NCBI RefSeq assembly: GCF_003062295.1
Contig: NZ_PYCN01000015.1
Coordinates: forward strand, 62,001 to 126,000
Reading direction: 5' to 3'
Source: Bradyrhizobium algeriense
GTDB lineage: Bacteria; Pseudomonadota; Alphaproteobacteria; Rhizobiales; Xanthobacteraceae
Length of the DNA: 64,000 nt
In this document: piece by piece, positions 36,135 through 45,100 of the stretch
Numbering within the stretch: the first letter of the stretch is position 1
Layout of the letters: every line of letters starts with the position of its first letter
Program-made: the position numbers and the translations under genes
Notes under the pieces: model-generated
Seen by the model: only the letters and a program-made list of their open reading frames with translations
Told to the model about the DNA's origin: nothing
Databases searched by the model: none

Positions 36135-36473
36135 TCACCGATCCAGCGTTTTCGACGCCTTGCCGCGATGCTTGACGATCAGCATAATGTTTCTGATGTA
36201 GATGATCGTGGCCATCGACTGGCCGACGATGATCACAGGCTCGCGTTTGGCGATACCGTAGATCAGCGTCATCAGCCCGCCGCCCATCGAGAAGAACCAG
36301 AACGCAATCGGTATCACGCTTCGCCCGGCGCGCTCACTCGAGATCCACTGCACCAGGAAGCGCGCGGTGAACAGCAATTGCGCGACCAGGCCGAAAGCCA
36401 ACCAGAAGTCGAATTTGGCGACGAAGACGTCGTAGAGATAATCGCCGAGCGCCTGCCCGAACTGGATGAACAT
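36135..36473 (-). CDS. LAB_N (lipid-A-disaccharide synthase N-terminal type) small membrane protein
   Basis: A 112-residue protein; the ATG at 36473 overlaps the stop of the GT2 gene by one base (TGATG). Three hydrophobic helices are seen, with the LAB_N family motifs LLFTARFLVQWISSERAGRS and PIAFWFFSMGGGLMTLIYG, and IVGQSMATIIYIRNIMLI. LAB_N proteins have no catalytic site of their own and occur beside polyprenyl-sugar glycosyltransferases of lipid A or LPS modification, and they resemble small flippase-like proteins. Last gene of the GT39-PAP2-GT2-LAB_N operon. Confidence 0.85.
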   Translation of the reverse strand: MFIQFGQALGDYLYDVFVAKFDFWLAFGLVAQLLFTARFLVQWISSERAGRSVIPIAFWFFSMGGGLMTLIYGIAKREPVIIVGQSMATIIYIRNIMLIVKHRGKASKTLDR

Positions 36474-37261
36474 CAGAAAACCTCGGTGACAGCGGGCGTG
36501 GACTTCTTGCGGCGGATCAACCACCACACGCCGGCGAGATCCATGATCCCGATCCAAAGGCGGTCGAAGAAGCCGTAATTTGATACGCCGGAATGGCGCG
36601 GACGGTCGACAACGTCGACATAGGCGATGTCGAAGCCTTCACGGCGCACCAGCGCCGGCAGGAAGCGATGCAGTCCGTCGAAGTATGGCATCGAAAGGAA
36701 CACCTCGCGCGGAAACGCCTTCAGCCCGCAGCCGGTGTCGCGGGTACCGTCGCTCAGGATAGCCTTGCGCACGCCGTTGGCGATTTTCGACTGCAGCTTC
36801 TTGAAGCCGGTGTCCTTGCGCCCGACCCGCTGGCCCGCCACAAGACCCACGCGGCCGCCGCCGCTTTCGACCGCCGAGATCAGGTCGGGCAGGAACGCCG
36901 GATTATTCTGGCCGTCGCCGTCGAGCGTGGCCACGATGGCGCCGCGCGCGGCCCGCACCCCGCTGCGCACCGCCGCCGATTGCCCGCAAGAGTTGGCATG
37001 TTTCAGCTGCCGGAGCTGATTGTGCTGCTTCATCAGATCAGCCAGCCGTTCGGCGGTCGCATCCGTCGAGCCGTCATTGACATAGATGATCTCGTAGACC
37101 CACCGGCCATCGAGCGCGCCGATGATTTCCGCAACCAGCGGCGCGACGTTCTCCGCTTCGTTGCGCACCGGCACAACGATGGAAACGGCGACAGCACCTC
37201 TGTCGGAAGTAGTCAAATCGGCACTCATCTGGTTGGTTTGGAAAGGCCCGGAATCGGGCAT
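36473..37261 (-). CDS. Family 2 glycosyltransferase, polyprenyl-phosphate sugar synthase-like
   Basis: A 262-residue enzyme (start 37261 is tentative; others at 37312 or 37228 are possible). The GT-A core begins VSIVVPVRNEAENV, has IIYVNDGSTDATAERL and the DGDGQNNP metal/nucleotide-sugar motif, then DTGCGLKAFPREVF and GLHRFLPALVRREGF. This is the dolichyl/undecaprenyl-phosphate mannose (DPM1/ArnC) pattern. There is one C-terminal hydrophobic segment. In this operon it would make the lipid-linked sugar donor used by the GT39 transferase. Sugar identity unknown; mannose is plausible since Bradyrhizobium lipid A is mannosylated. Confidence 0.85.
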   Translation of the reverse strand: MPDSGPFQTNQMSADLTTSDRGAVAVSIVVPVRNEAENVAPLVAEIIGALDGRWVYEIIYVNDGSTDATAERLADLMKQHNQLRQLKHANSCGQSAAVRSGVRAARGAIVATLDGDGQNNPAFLPDLISAVESGGGRVGLVAGQRVGRKDTGFKKLQSKIANGVRKAILSDGTRDTGCGLKAFPREVFLSMPYFDGLHRFLPALVRREGFDIAYVDVVDRPRHSGVSNYGFFDRLWIGIMDLAGVWWLIRRKKSTPAVTEVF

Positions 37262-37286
37262 ATCGGCCGCCTGGCGGCGTCCGCTT

Positions 37287-38132
37287 TTATGGGGCGAAAG
37301 CGCCGCGGGCAACCCTTTTGAGGCGCCCGGACGAGGGCCCTACAAGGGACACAATGGTGCCGTCGCGCTGGATCGCAAACCCGAGCCGGCGGGCCGCAAA
37401 CCAGTAACGCACGAACATCGCGCCGATGACGCCGACCAGTGCCCCGGCAACCACGTCACTCGGATGGTGGGCGACCAGCACCAGACGGGTCGCCGCAATG
37501 ACGATGGCATAGACGGCCATCGCAACGCGAGCCTTGGGCCAGACGACCGACACAGCGAAAGCCAGCGCAAAGGCGGTCGTGGCGTGGCCGGACGGAAAGC
37601 TATAATAGGCCGGGTTGCCTGCGAAGTGCGAGAAGTGAAAGGCATTGGCCTCGCCGCCGACGAACGGCCGGCCGCGGCCGATACAATATTTCAGCACTTC
37701 GGTGACCAGATTGGACACGATGACCGCGCAGAAAATGAACTGCAGTCGTGTTCCGAGGCCAAGCAGCAGCGAGCGCTGGATGCCGCGCAAGGCCGGCGAG
37801 ACGATCGCGACCGCGATCAGCAATCCCCCCAGCACCGCCAGCACATATTCGTCCTTGCCGAAATCGGTGAGAATGCGGACCCACCACAGCGACGGCGTGC
37901 CGCGTTTCGGCATCTGGGCGATTTCCCACGCGTCGATCGCGTACATCAGGACGATGATCGCTGCACCAAGACCAGCCGACAGCCACAACGCGTGTCGCGC
38001 CGCCCGCCGTGCCGCCTCGGCGCGGCGCGAATGCGACGGCGAGCGCACGAGCTGCGCCAGCGACAGCCACGCCAGCGTCCCGAAGCGCGAAAGATAGTTT
38101 TTGGATTCGACGACAGCAGGGCTCGCGGCCAT
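37287..38132 (-). CDS. PAP2-family membrane phosphatase
   Basis: A 281-residue membrane protein with the three PAP2 (type 2 phosphatidic acid phosphatase) motifs in order: KYCIGRGRPF, SFPSGHATTAFA and ATRLVLVAHHPSDVVAG (catalytic His). It begins 1 bp after the GT39 stop. In this setting it could remove a phosphate from lipid A or recycle polyprenyl diphosphate from the sugar carrier. The N-terminal 45 residues are basic and cytoplasmic. The ORF is complete and of normal length. Confidence 0.87.
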   Translation of the reverse strand: MAASPAVVESKNYLSRFGTLAWLSLAQLVRSPSHSRRAEAARRAARHALWLSAGLGAAIIVLMYAIDAWEIAQMPKRGTPSLWWVRILTDFGKDEYVLAVLGGLLIAVAIVSPALRGIQRSLLLGLGTRLQFIFCAVIVSNLVTEVLKYCIGRGRPFVGGEANAFHFSHFAGNPAYYSFPSGHATTAFALAFAVSVVWPKARVAMAVYAIVIAATRLVLVAHHPSDVVAGALVGVIGAMFVRYWFAARRLGFAIQRDGTIVSLVGPSSGRLKRVARGAFAP

Positions 38133-38133
38133 C

Positions 38134-39876
38134 TTACTCCGTGCCTTCCGAGCGGAAGATGGCGATCGAGATCGCCTTGCCCTGCGAAATGTTATAGCCC
38201 TCGATGCGCTTCGCCACGTTGTAGCGCAGCCCGATGGCTTCGGCGCGCTGGACGAAGGCGCGTTCGGTGCGCGATTCCACCAGCGCGAAGCGGCAACTGC
38301 CCTGCCCGAGGAAATCGGCAGCGCCCGATCCGTCGGTGAGCAGCGTGCCGGTGCCGGTCATGAAGACGAGGCTCGGTTCGTGAAAACCTGCCGCGGCGGC
38401 TTTCGGCCCGACGCAGACCACGTTGCGAAGCGCGCGCGCGACCTCGGCGCTCGGAAACATGGTGGTCAGTGACGGCATGACGATGCCGTAGATTCCAACC
38501 GCCAGGAACATCGCCGCGACCACCGCATTCAGCAGCGAGCGCTCGGCGCGGCTGTCCTCGAACATCCACCACGCGATCAGGCCGAAGATCATCGCCGCCG
38601 CCAGGAAGGGCCAGGCCGGAAAAGCCGGGTAATGCGTCAGCTTGATGGCGCCGATGACGGCGATCACGGATGCCCCCGCCGGAACGACAAACCACCATGC
38701 CGCACCGCGCCGCAACCATGATCGTGACAGCACGCGACGCTCCAGCGCGCCGGCGGTGAGGATCGCAATCGCCGGATAGAGCGGCAGCACGTAATGTGGC
38801 AGCTTGGTCAGCACCAGTTCGAACACGATCCAGGACGGGACCAGCCACGCCAGCAGATATTGCGCGCCGGGCTCGCGCCGCGCGCGCCACACTGCCGGCG
38901 CCGCCATCCCGGCCAGCGCCGCACCCGGCCAGAACGTCACCCAGAACAGCAGCAGATAGAGGCCGGGCGGCGCGCCATGGGATTCCTGTGCGCCGAGCTT
39001 GTTCAGCATGTCGCCACCGAGCGAATTGGAGAAGAATGCCTCGCCCGCGCGCCAGAAGATGGCGACGAACCATGGCAGCACCAGCACCAGCGTCCACATC
39101 AGGCCCCAGACCGGGCGCAGCCGCCACAGCCATGCCGCCGAGCGGTCGAGGATCGCAAGCGCCAGGATGGTCAGGCCGACGAACATCAGGATCAGCGGCC
39201 CCTTGAGCAGGATGCCGCCGGCCAGCGCGGTCCAGAATATCGCGGGCGCGCTCCAGGACGGATGCACCGGGTCCTCGCCGCGCTGCCAGGACAGATAGAC
39301 CCGCGCCATCGCCCCCATCGCGGCGACAACGGTCAGCAGCAGCATCGCGTCCGTTTTGGCGAGCCGGGCTTCGGCGCCGAGCAGGACGGAACTGCACATC
39401 ATCAGCGCCGCCAGCGCGGCCCCGCGCCGCGTGACGAAGGCGAGCGCCGCCCAGTAGGTCAACAAAACCGCGCCGATGGCGCCGATCAGGGAGGGAATCC
39501 GGTAGAGCCAGATGCGCAACTGCGCCCGCGGCAGGCCGAGCGATGAGGCGGTTTCGACCACGGCGGCCTGCAGCCAATAGATGCCGACCGGCTTCTTGTA
39601 GCGGACGTCGTCCTGAAAGCGGATGTCGACGAAATCGCCGCTTTCGACCATCTGCTTGGTCGCCTGCGCGAAACGCGCCTCATCCCGGTCGATCGCCGGA
39701 ATATTGAAGAAGCCGGGCAGGAAAAGCACGATGCCGCAGAGCACCAGGAACACGATGGCGCGAAAATGGCTCGTGGTGGCGAAGTCGAACGCGGCGGCCA
39801 GCCTGCGACCGGAATGCGCAGGTTTTACAGGCTGTTGGCCTGCTCCAAAGCGTGGGGGCTGCAAGGTTTCCACCAT
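38134..39876 (-). CDS. ArnT/PMT-like family 39 glycosyltransferase
   Basis: A 580-residue integral membrane glycosyltransferase of the GT-C fold. The first periplasmic loop holds the signature IDRDEARFAQ (about residues 62-71), with the acidic pair used in catalysis by GT39/ArnT enzymes, then YKKPVGIYWLQAA. About 11-12 hydrophobic helices follow and a periplasmic C-terminal part. ArnT family enzymes move aminoarabinose, galacturonic acid or mannose from polyprenyl phosphate onto lipid A or glycans. It is the first gene of the operon with PAP2, GT2 and LAB_N. Substrate is inferred from context only. Confidence 0.86.
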   Translation of the reverse strand: MVETLQPPRFGAGQQPVKPAHSGRRLAAAFDFATTSHFRAIVFLVLCGIVLFLPGFFNIPAIDRDEARFAQATKQMVESGDFVDIRFQDDVRYKKPVGIYWLQAAVVETASSLGLPRAQLRIWLYRIPSLIGAIGAVLLTYWAALAFVTRRGAALAALMMCSSVLLGAEARLAKTDAMLLLTVVAAMGAMARVYLSWQRGEDPVHPSWSAPAIFWTALAGGILLKGPLILMFVGLTILALAILDRSAAWLWRLRPVWGLMWTLVLVLPWFVAIFWRAGEAFFSNSLGGDMLNKLGAQESHGAPPGLYLLLFWVTFWPGAALAGMAAPAVWRARREPGAQYLLAWLVPSWIVFELVLTKLPHYVLPLYPAIAILTAGALERRVLSRSWLRRGAAWWFVVPAGASVIAVIGAIKLTHYPAFPAWPFLAAAMIFGLIAWWMFEDSRAERSLLNAVVAAMFLAVGIYGIVMPSLTTMFPSAEVARALRNVVCVGPKAAAAGFHEPSLVFMTGTGTLLTDGSGAADFLGQGSCRFALVESRTERAFVQRAEAIGLRYNVAKRIEGYNISQGKAISIAIFRSEGTE

Positions 39877-39955
39877 GTTGTTCGCATACGATGAAACCGC
39901 ACTGCAAACAACACCACAGATTCGCCCTATCCGACTGTCCCCAAGCGCTTTTTCC

Positions 39956-42166
39956 TTACTGTACCCGGATCACAACGGTATCGGCCGCCCCCGTCGCGTC
40001 GATCACGGTCAATCGGGCAAAGCCCGGCCCGGGCGGATCGACCAGGCGCTGGCGCCGGCTGTCGATTTCGCCGACCGAGGTGCCGTTCAGCATGATGGTC
40101 AGCGGCAGCACGCCGCCGGCCACCTTGACCGGCATCGGCGCGGCCTGCCCGCCGCCTGAACGGTCGACGTCGATCCGCGAGCCGTTCAGCGGAAACTGGA
40201 TCCGCGGCACCTGATCGCTGCCGGTCCGGATCAGTTCGCCGACGGGACGGAAGCGCCGCAGCGGCAGCGGCAGTTTGGCGTTGCTGGCGATCAGCGCCCC
40301 CTTCGGCGGCTTCGGCAGCGCCGCCGGAATCTTTCCGGTGCGCGCAAACGCGTCGAACAGGATCGGGGCTGCGGCGGTGCGGCCGACCAGGCCCGGCACC
40401 GGCGCGCCGTCGGGCCGCCCGACCCACACGCCGATCGTGAGGCGGCCATCGAAGCCGACCGACCACGCATCGCGATAGCCGTAGCTGGTGCCGGTCTTGA
40501 ACGCGATTCTGTTGTGGACGCCGTTTTCCGGCGGCGGCGTTCCGAGCAGCACGTTGCCGACCTGCCAGGCCGCGACCTGGTCCATCAGCCGCAGCGGCTC
40601 CCGATCGTCCTTATCTTTTTCTTGCGCCAGCATGACCTCGCGCAGCGGCCGCGCCGCGCCAAGCCGTGCCAACCCAGTGTAGAGCTGCGCCAGGTCCTGC
40701 AAGGTGACGCCGACGCCGCCAAGGCCCATCGCAAGGCCCGGCGCCTCATCCTTCGGCAGCACCAAATTGCCGCCGGCCTGCTTCAGCCGCGACGACAGCC
40801 GGCTGGAGCCGACGCGGTCGAGCAGCGCAATCGCCGGCACGTTCAGCGAGAGCTGCAGCGCCTTGCGCACCGGCACCGTGCCCTGGAACGTCATGTCGAA
40901 ATTTTCCGGCGCGTAGGAGCCGAAGCGAATGGGCCGGTCGTCGATCAGGCTTTCCGGATGGACAAAGCCGTCCTCGAAGGCGAGGCCGTAGATGAACGGT
41001 TTCAGCGTCGAGCCCGGCGAGCGCACCGCGCGGGTCATGTCGACCTGCCCGGCGCGCCGCTCGTCGAAATAATCCGACGAGCCGACGCGCGCCAGCACGT
41101 CGCCGCTTTCATTGTCGACCGCGATGATGGCGACCGAAATGTTCGGCCCTTGCGCTACGGCACGGTCGCGCGCCAGCGCCTCCAGCGTTTTCTGCAAGGC
41201 CGAATCCAGCGTGAGCTTGATCAGCCGAGTATCCTTTACCGTCGCCATCGCGGCGTCGGAGGAATGCGGCGCCAGGATTGGCATCGGCTTGCGCAGCCGC
41301 GGCACCGCCACAGCCCTCGCCTGCGCCGCGTCCTCTTTCGACACCACGCCATCCTCAACCATCCGTGCCAGCACGCGGTCGCGCGCGGCGTGGGCGGCTT
41401 GTGGATGACGGTCGAGCCGACGGCGTTCCGGCGATTGCGGCAGCGCGACCAATAATGCGCCTTCAGCAAGCGTCAGCCGCTTCGGTTCCTTGCCGAAATA
41501 GGCGATGGATGCGGCGCGGATGCCTTCGAGATTGCCGCCGAACGGCGCCAGCGCCAGATAGAGATCGAGAATTTCGTCCTTGCTCAGTTGCCGCTCGAGC
41601 TGGACCGCGCGCACCATCTGGCGCAGCTTTGCGTACACCGAGCGCTCGCGCCGCGGCTCGATCAGCCGCGCCAGCTGCATCGTAATGGTCGAGCCGCCGG
41701 AGACGATGTGGCCGCTGCTGCCGAATTGAAGCGCCGCGCGTCCGAGCGCCAGCGGATCGACGCCGCCATGCGACCAGAACCGGCGGTCTTCATATGCCAG
41801 CAGCAGTTTGAGATATCCGGGATCGACCGCGCTCTTCGCATCGACCGGCAGCCGCCAGCGGCCATCCGCCATCGCATAGGCGCGGAGCAATTTGCCGTTG
41901 CGGTCGACGATGGTGGTGGAGATTTTTTGCGCCTCCTCCAGCGGCAACGGCCCGAGCGAGACAACCCAGGCGGCGAAGCTGCTGCCGATAACCGCGATTA
42001 CGACTGAAACGATTGCGGCCAAACGAACGAGGCGCCGCCAGCCACCACCACTGTCATGGCCGGGCTTGTCCCGGCCATCCACGTCTTTCTCGTCAGCCAC
42101 AACAGTCGTGGATGCCCGGGACAAGCCCGGGCATGACGATGAACTATGGTTGCCTGCCTCACTCAT
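39956..42166 (-). CDS. pbpC: Penicillin-binding protein 1C
   Basis: A 736-residue bifunctional peptidoglycan synthase. After a TM helix (about 48-70) comes a GT51 glycosyltransferase domain (EDRRFWSHGGVDPLALG, then GGSTITMQLARLIEPRRERS) and a transpeptidase with SPGSTLKPFIYG (catalytic Ser), SLN and KTGTSYGYRD. The PBP1C-specific C-terminal domain ends the protein. The start overlaps the stop of the alpha-2-macroglobulin gene by ATGA. Residues about 11-38 are encoded by a palindromic repeat and are not PBP-like, yet the frame is open, so the inserted element is translated unless a downstream TTG is used. Confidence 0.9.
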   Translation of the reverse strand: MSEAGNHSSSSCPGLSRASTTVVADEKDVDGRDKPGHDSGGGWRRLVRLAAIVSVVIAVIGSSFAAWVVSLGPLPLEEAQKISTTIVDRNGKLLRAYAMADGRWRLPVDAKSAVDPGYLKLLLAYEDRRFWSHGGVDPLALGRAALQFGSSGHIVSGGSTITMQLARLIEPRRERSVYAKLRQMVRAVQLERQLSKDEILDLYLALAPFGGNLEGIRAASIAYFGKEPKRLTLAEGALLVALPQSPERRRLDRHPQAAHAARDRVLARMVEDGVVSKEDAAQARAVAVPRLRKPMPILAPHSSDAAMATVKDTRLIKLTLDSALQKTLEALARDRAVAQGPNISVAIIAVDNESGDVLARVGSSDYFDERRAGQVDMTRAVRSPGSTLKPFIYGLAFEDGFVHPESLIDDRPIRFGSYAPENFDMTFQGTVPVRKALQLSLNVPAIALLDRVGSSRLSSRLKQAGGNLVLPKDEAPGLAMGLGGVGVTLQDLAQLYTGLARLGAARPLREVMLAQEKDKDDREPLRLMDQVAAWQVGNVLLGTPPPENGVHNRIAFKTGTSYGYRDAWSVGFDGRLTIGVWVGRPDGAPVPGLVGRTAAAPILFDAFARTGKIPAALPKPPKGALIASNAKLPLPLRRFRPVGELIRTGSDQVPRIQFPLNGSRIDVDRSGGGQAAPMPVKVAGGVLPLTIMLNGTSVGEIDSRRQRLVDPPGPGFARLTVIDATGAADTVVIRVQ
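42054..42136. repeat. Palindromic repeat inside the 5' coding region of pbpC
   Basis: Left arm 42054-42083 (starts TCATGGCCGGGCTTGTCC) and right arm 42107-42136 are complementary at 28 of 30 positions, loop 23 nt. The wording (TGGATGCCCGGGACAAGCCC) matches an extragenic palindrome frequent in Bradyrhizobium. Here it lies in frame within pbpC. Confidence 0.85.
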
Positions 42167-45100
42167 TTCGCCGGACGCACCTCGACCGAGCCGGTGCCGG
42201 TGCGGCCGTAGCGCGAGGGGTTGTACATGTCCTCGACATAGGCCTGCGGCAGCACGTATTTGCCGGGAGAAACCGCACGCACGATGTAGGCGACCGTGAA
42301 CACCGACTTGTCGTCGCTGGCGCGGTCGATGGCTGCCGTGAAGCGGTCATCGCGGAACTCGGTATGTTCCGGCTCCTCGCCGTCCTCGATCCAGTCCAGC
42401 GTGCCGCTATCGCCCGACGACACCAGATGCGGGTTGTCGATCTCGAGGCCGGCAGGGAGATAATCGGCCACCATGATGTGCCCGTATTCCGGCTTGGTCT
42501 CGGTGATCTTCAACACCACCGCGAAGCGATCGTTCTGCTTGGCCTTGCTGACATCGGCCGGCTTGCCATCGAGCGTGAAGTAATTGCGCTCGATCTTGAA
42601 GCCGTTCGACGCCGCGGGCTCCGGGCTAACCGGCGAACCCGAGACCGAGACCACCGCCTGCACCGGCGCATCGCCGGTGTTGGTGATCTTGACCGGCTTG
42701 CCGGCCACCGCCTCGGCCTTGTAGCTGCGATAGACCGCGGCCTTGACGGGCGACCCATCGATATCCAGCGCCAGTGTCTCCTTTGATAGCGCGCGCGCGG
42801 CCAGCACCAGCCAGGCATTCTCCTGCGTCGAGGTGTAGGGCGAAAGCCCCCGCGCCACTTCGACCCGCTGAACGGCTTGCGTCAGCGTCGCCCGCGGCGC
42901 GTTGCCTTCGCTGGCGAGCGACACCAACGCCGCCGCATCGCGCAGCGCCGAGCCGTAGTCCACGCGCCCGAACTCGAGCACGGGTTTGGGTGCCAGCGCA
43001 TCAAGCGCCGCGCCATAGACCCGCTCTGCCCGCGTCTTGTCGCCAACCAGGGCCAGCGCCGCCGCGAGCTGCGATTTCGCGATTGGCGTGGCGAGATTGG
43101 AGAGCTTGGTGTCGGCGAGATAGCGGAGGTCGCCGATCGGGGCTGCGCCATTGCGGGCGAGCACGTAGAGGCCATAGGCGAGATCGCGACCGCCGTCCTT
43201 TTCCGGCTCGTTGGCGTTGACCACCGAGTTACGGATACGGTCGAGCGCGTTCTTGAACAGCACATCCGGCACCGCAAAGCCCTTTTCGCGGGCGCGGGTC
43301 AGGAAATCCGTCACGTAGGCATCGAGCCAGGAATCGTCGCCGCCGGCCGACCACAGGCCGAACGAGCCGTTCGAGCCCTGGCGGGCCAGCAGCCGCTCGA
43401 TCGCGTCCTTGATGCGCTGGTCAACTGCGGTATCCATCGCCAGATGCGCACCCGCCGCGAGATCATTGACATAGAGCAGCGGCATGGCGCGGCTGGTGAT
43501 CTGCTCGGAACAGCCGTGCGGATAGCGATCCAGCGCCTTCAAAATGGTCGCCGCATCGAGCGCGGTGGAGAGACCCACCGACAGCGACACGCTGCCGGTG
43601 CCGGACACCAGGTCGGAGAACATGTCCGGCGTCAGCGTCAGGCTCTCGCCTTTTGCCAACGTCCGGATCGAGCGCCGCGCCAGCACCTGCGTCGCCGCCT
43701 TGACGTCAAGCGCATAGTGCCGCGCCAGCGTCAGCCCGTTCGGGCCCTTGATGTCGACGTCGAGATTGGCGGTGCCGGCGCCGCCGGCGTCGAGCGCCAG
43801 CGACATCGAGGTCCGCTGCTTGGCGGCAAGCTTCACCGTGGTGGTCGGATTGCTCGTCACCTTCACCGGCCCCGACGTTTTCACGCTGATGCTGTAGTCG
43901 CCGGGCGCGCCCTCGACATTGTCGAGGTCGAAACTCATGGTGCCCTTGTCGCCGTTGAGCAGGAAGCGCGGCAGCGTCGCCGTCAACACCACGGGATCGC
44001 GTACCGTGACGTCGATGGTGGCGCGGCCGAGCTTGGTCGAATTCCACGCCACCGCCATGACGCGGGCCGTGCCGGCAAACTCCGGAATATCAAAACTGAT
44101 TTCCGCGGTGCCGTCGGCGCCGACCGTGACGATCCCCGAATAGAGCGCCAAAGGCTTTTGCGTGGGCGGTGAGCCCTTCAGCTCGGCGCCGGCGGAATCG
44201 CCGCCGGTCCGGATCTGGCCGCGCGTGCCCTGCATGCCGTCGATCAATTGCCCATAAAGATCGCGGATCTCGGACGTCAGGCGGCGCTGGCCGAGATAGT
44301 AATCATCAGGCGCCGGCGGCTTGTAATTGGTCAGGTTGAGAATGCCGACATCGACCGCGGCAACCACGATCTTGGCGTCCTCGCCGGGATTGAGCCCGCC
44401 GAGTTTGACCGGGATCTTGAGCGCTGTGCCGGGCCGCACCAGCGGCGGCGGCGACAGCGCGACCTGCAGCGTGCGCGTCTTCTTGTCGATCCCGAACCAC
44501 TTCAGCCCGATCGCCCGTCCCGGCATCCGCAGCGCTGCCGCATCGAGCGGACGCCGCAGCGTCGCCAGCACATAGGCGCCCGTGCCCCAGTCCTTGCCGA
44601 CGGTAAGCCTAACCTGCTGGGTGCCTTCCTTGACGTCGACGGTCTGCGTCGTCAGCAGGCGGTCGCCGAGCACGTTGATGGTGAGCTTGCCGGCGGTGCG
44701 GGCGTTGACCGACACCACCATGGTATCGCCGGAGGCGTATTCCGGCTTGTCGACCGAGGTTTCCAACAGATCAGGCGTATCGGCGCTGCCGTCGGAGTAC
44801 CAGCCGACGTCGAATTGCACCGACGTGACCGGCCCGTCCGCTTCGGTCGATTTGACGTCGAGGCGATAGCGGCCCGGCTGCGGCGCGAGCGACACCCGCG
44901 CCGCCTTGTCGGCTGCAAGCGTCAGGTCGCCGTCGGCGACGCGCTTGGTCGATTTGACCGGCTCATATTCCCAGGACGAGTTTTGGCGATACCATTGATA
45001 GCGCGACTCCATCTTCAGGAGTTCGTAGCGCAGGCCATCGCGCGGCAGTTGCTTGCCGTCGGGACCGACGAACACGACGTCGAACTCGGCCTTGTCGCCT

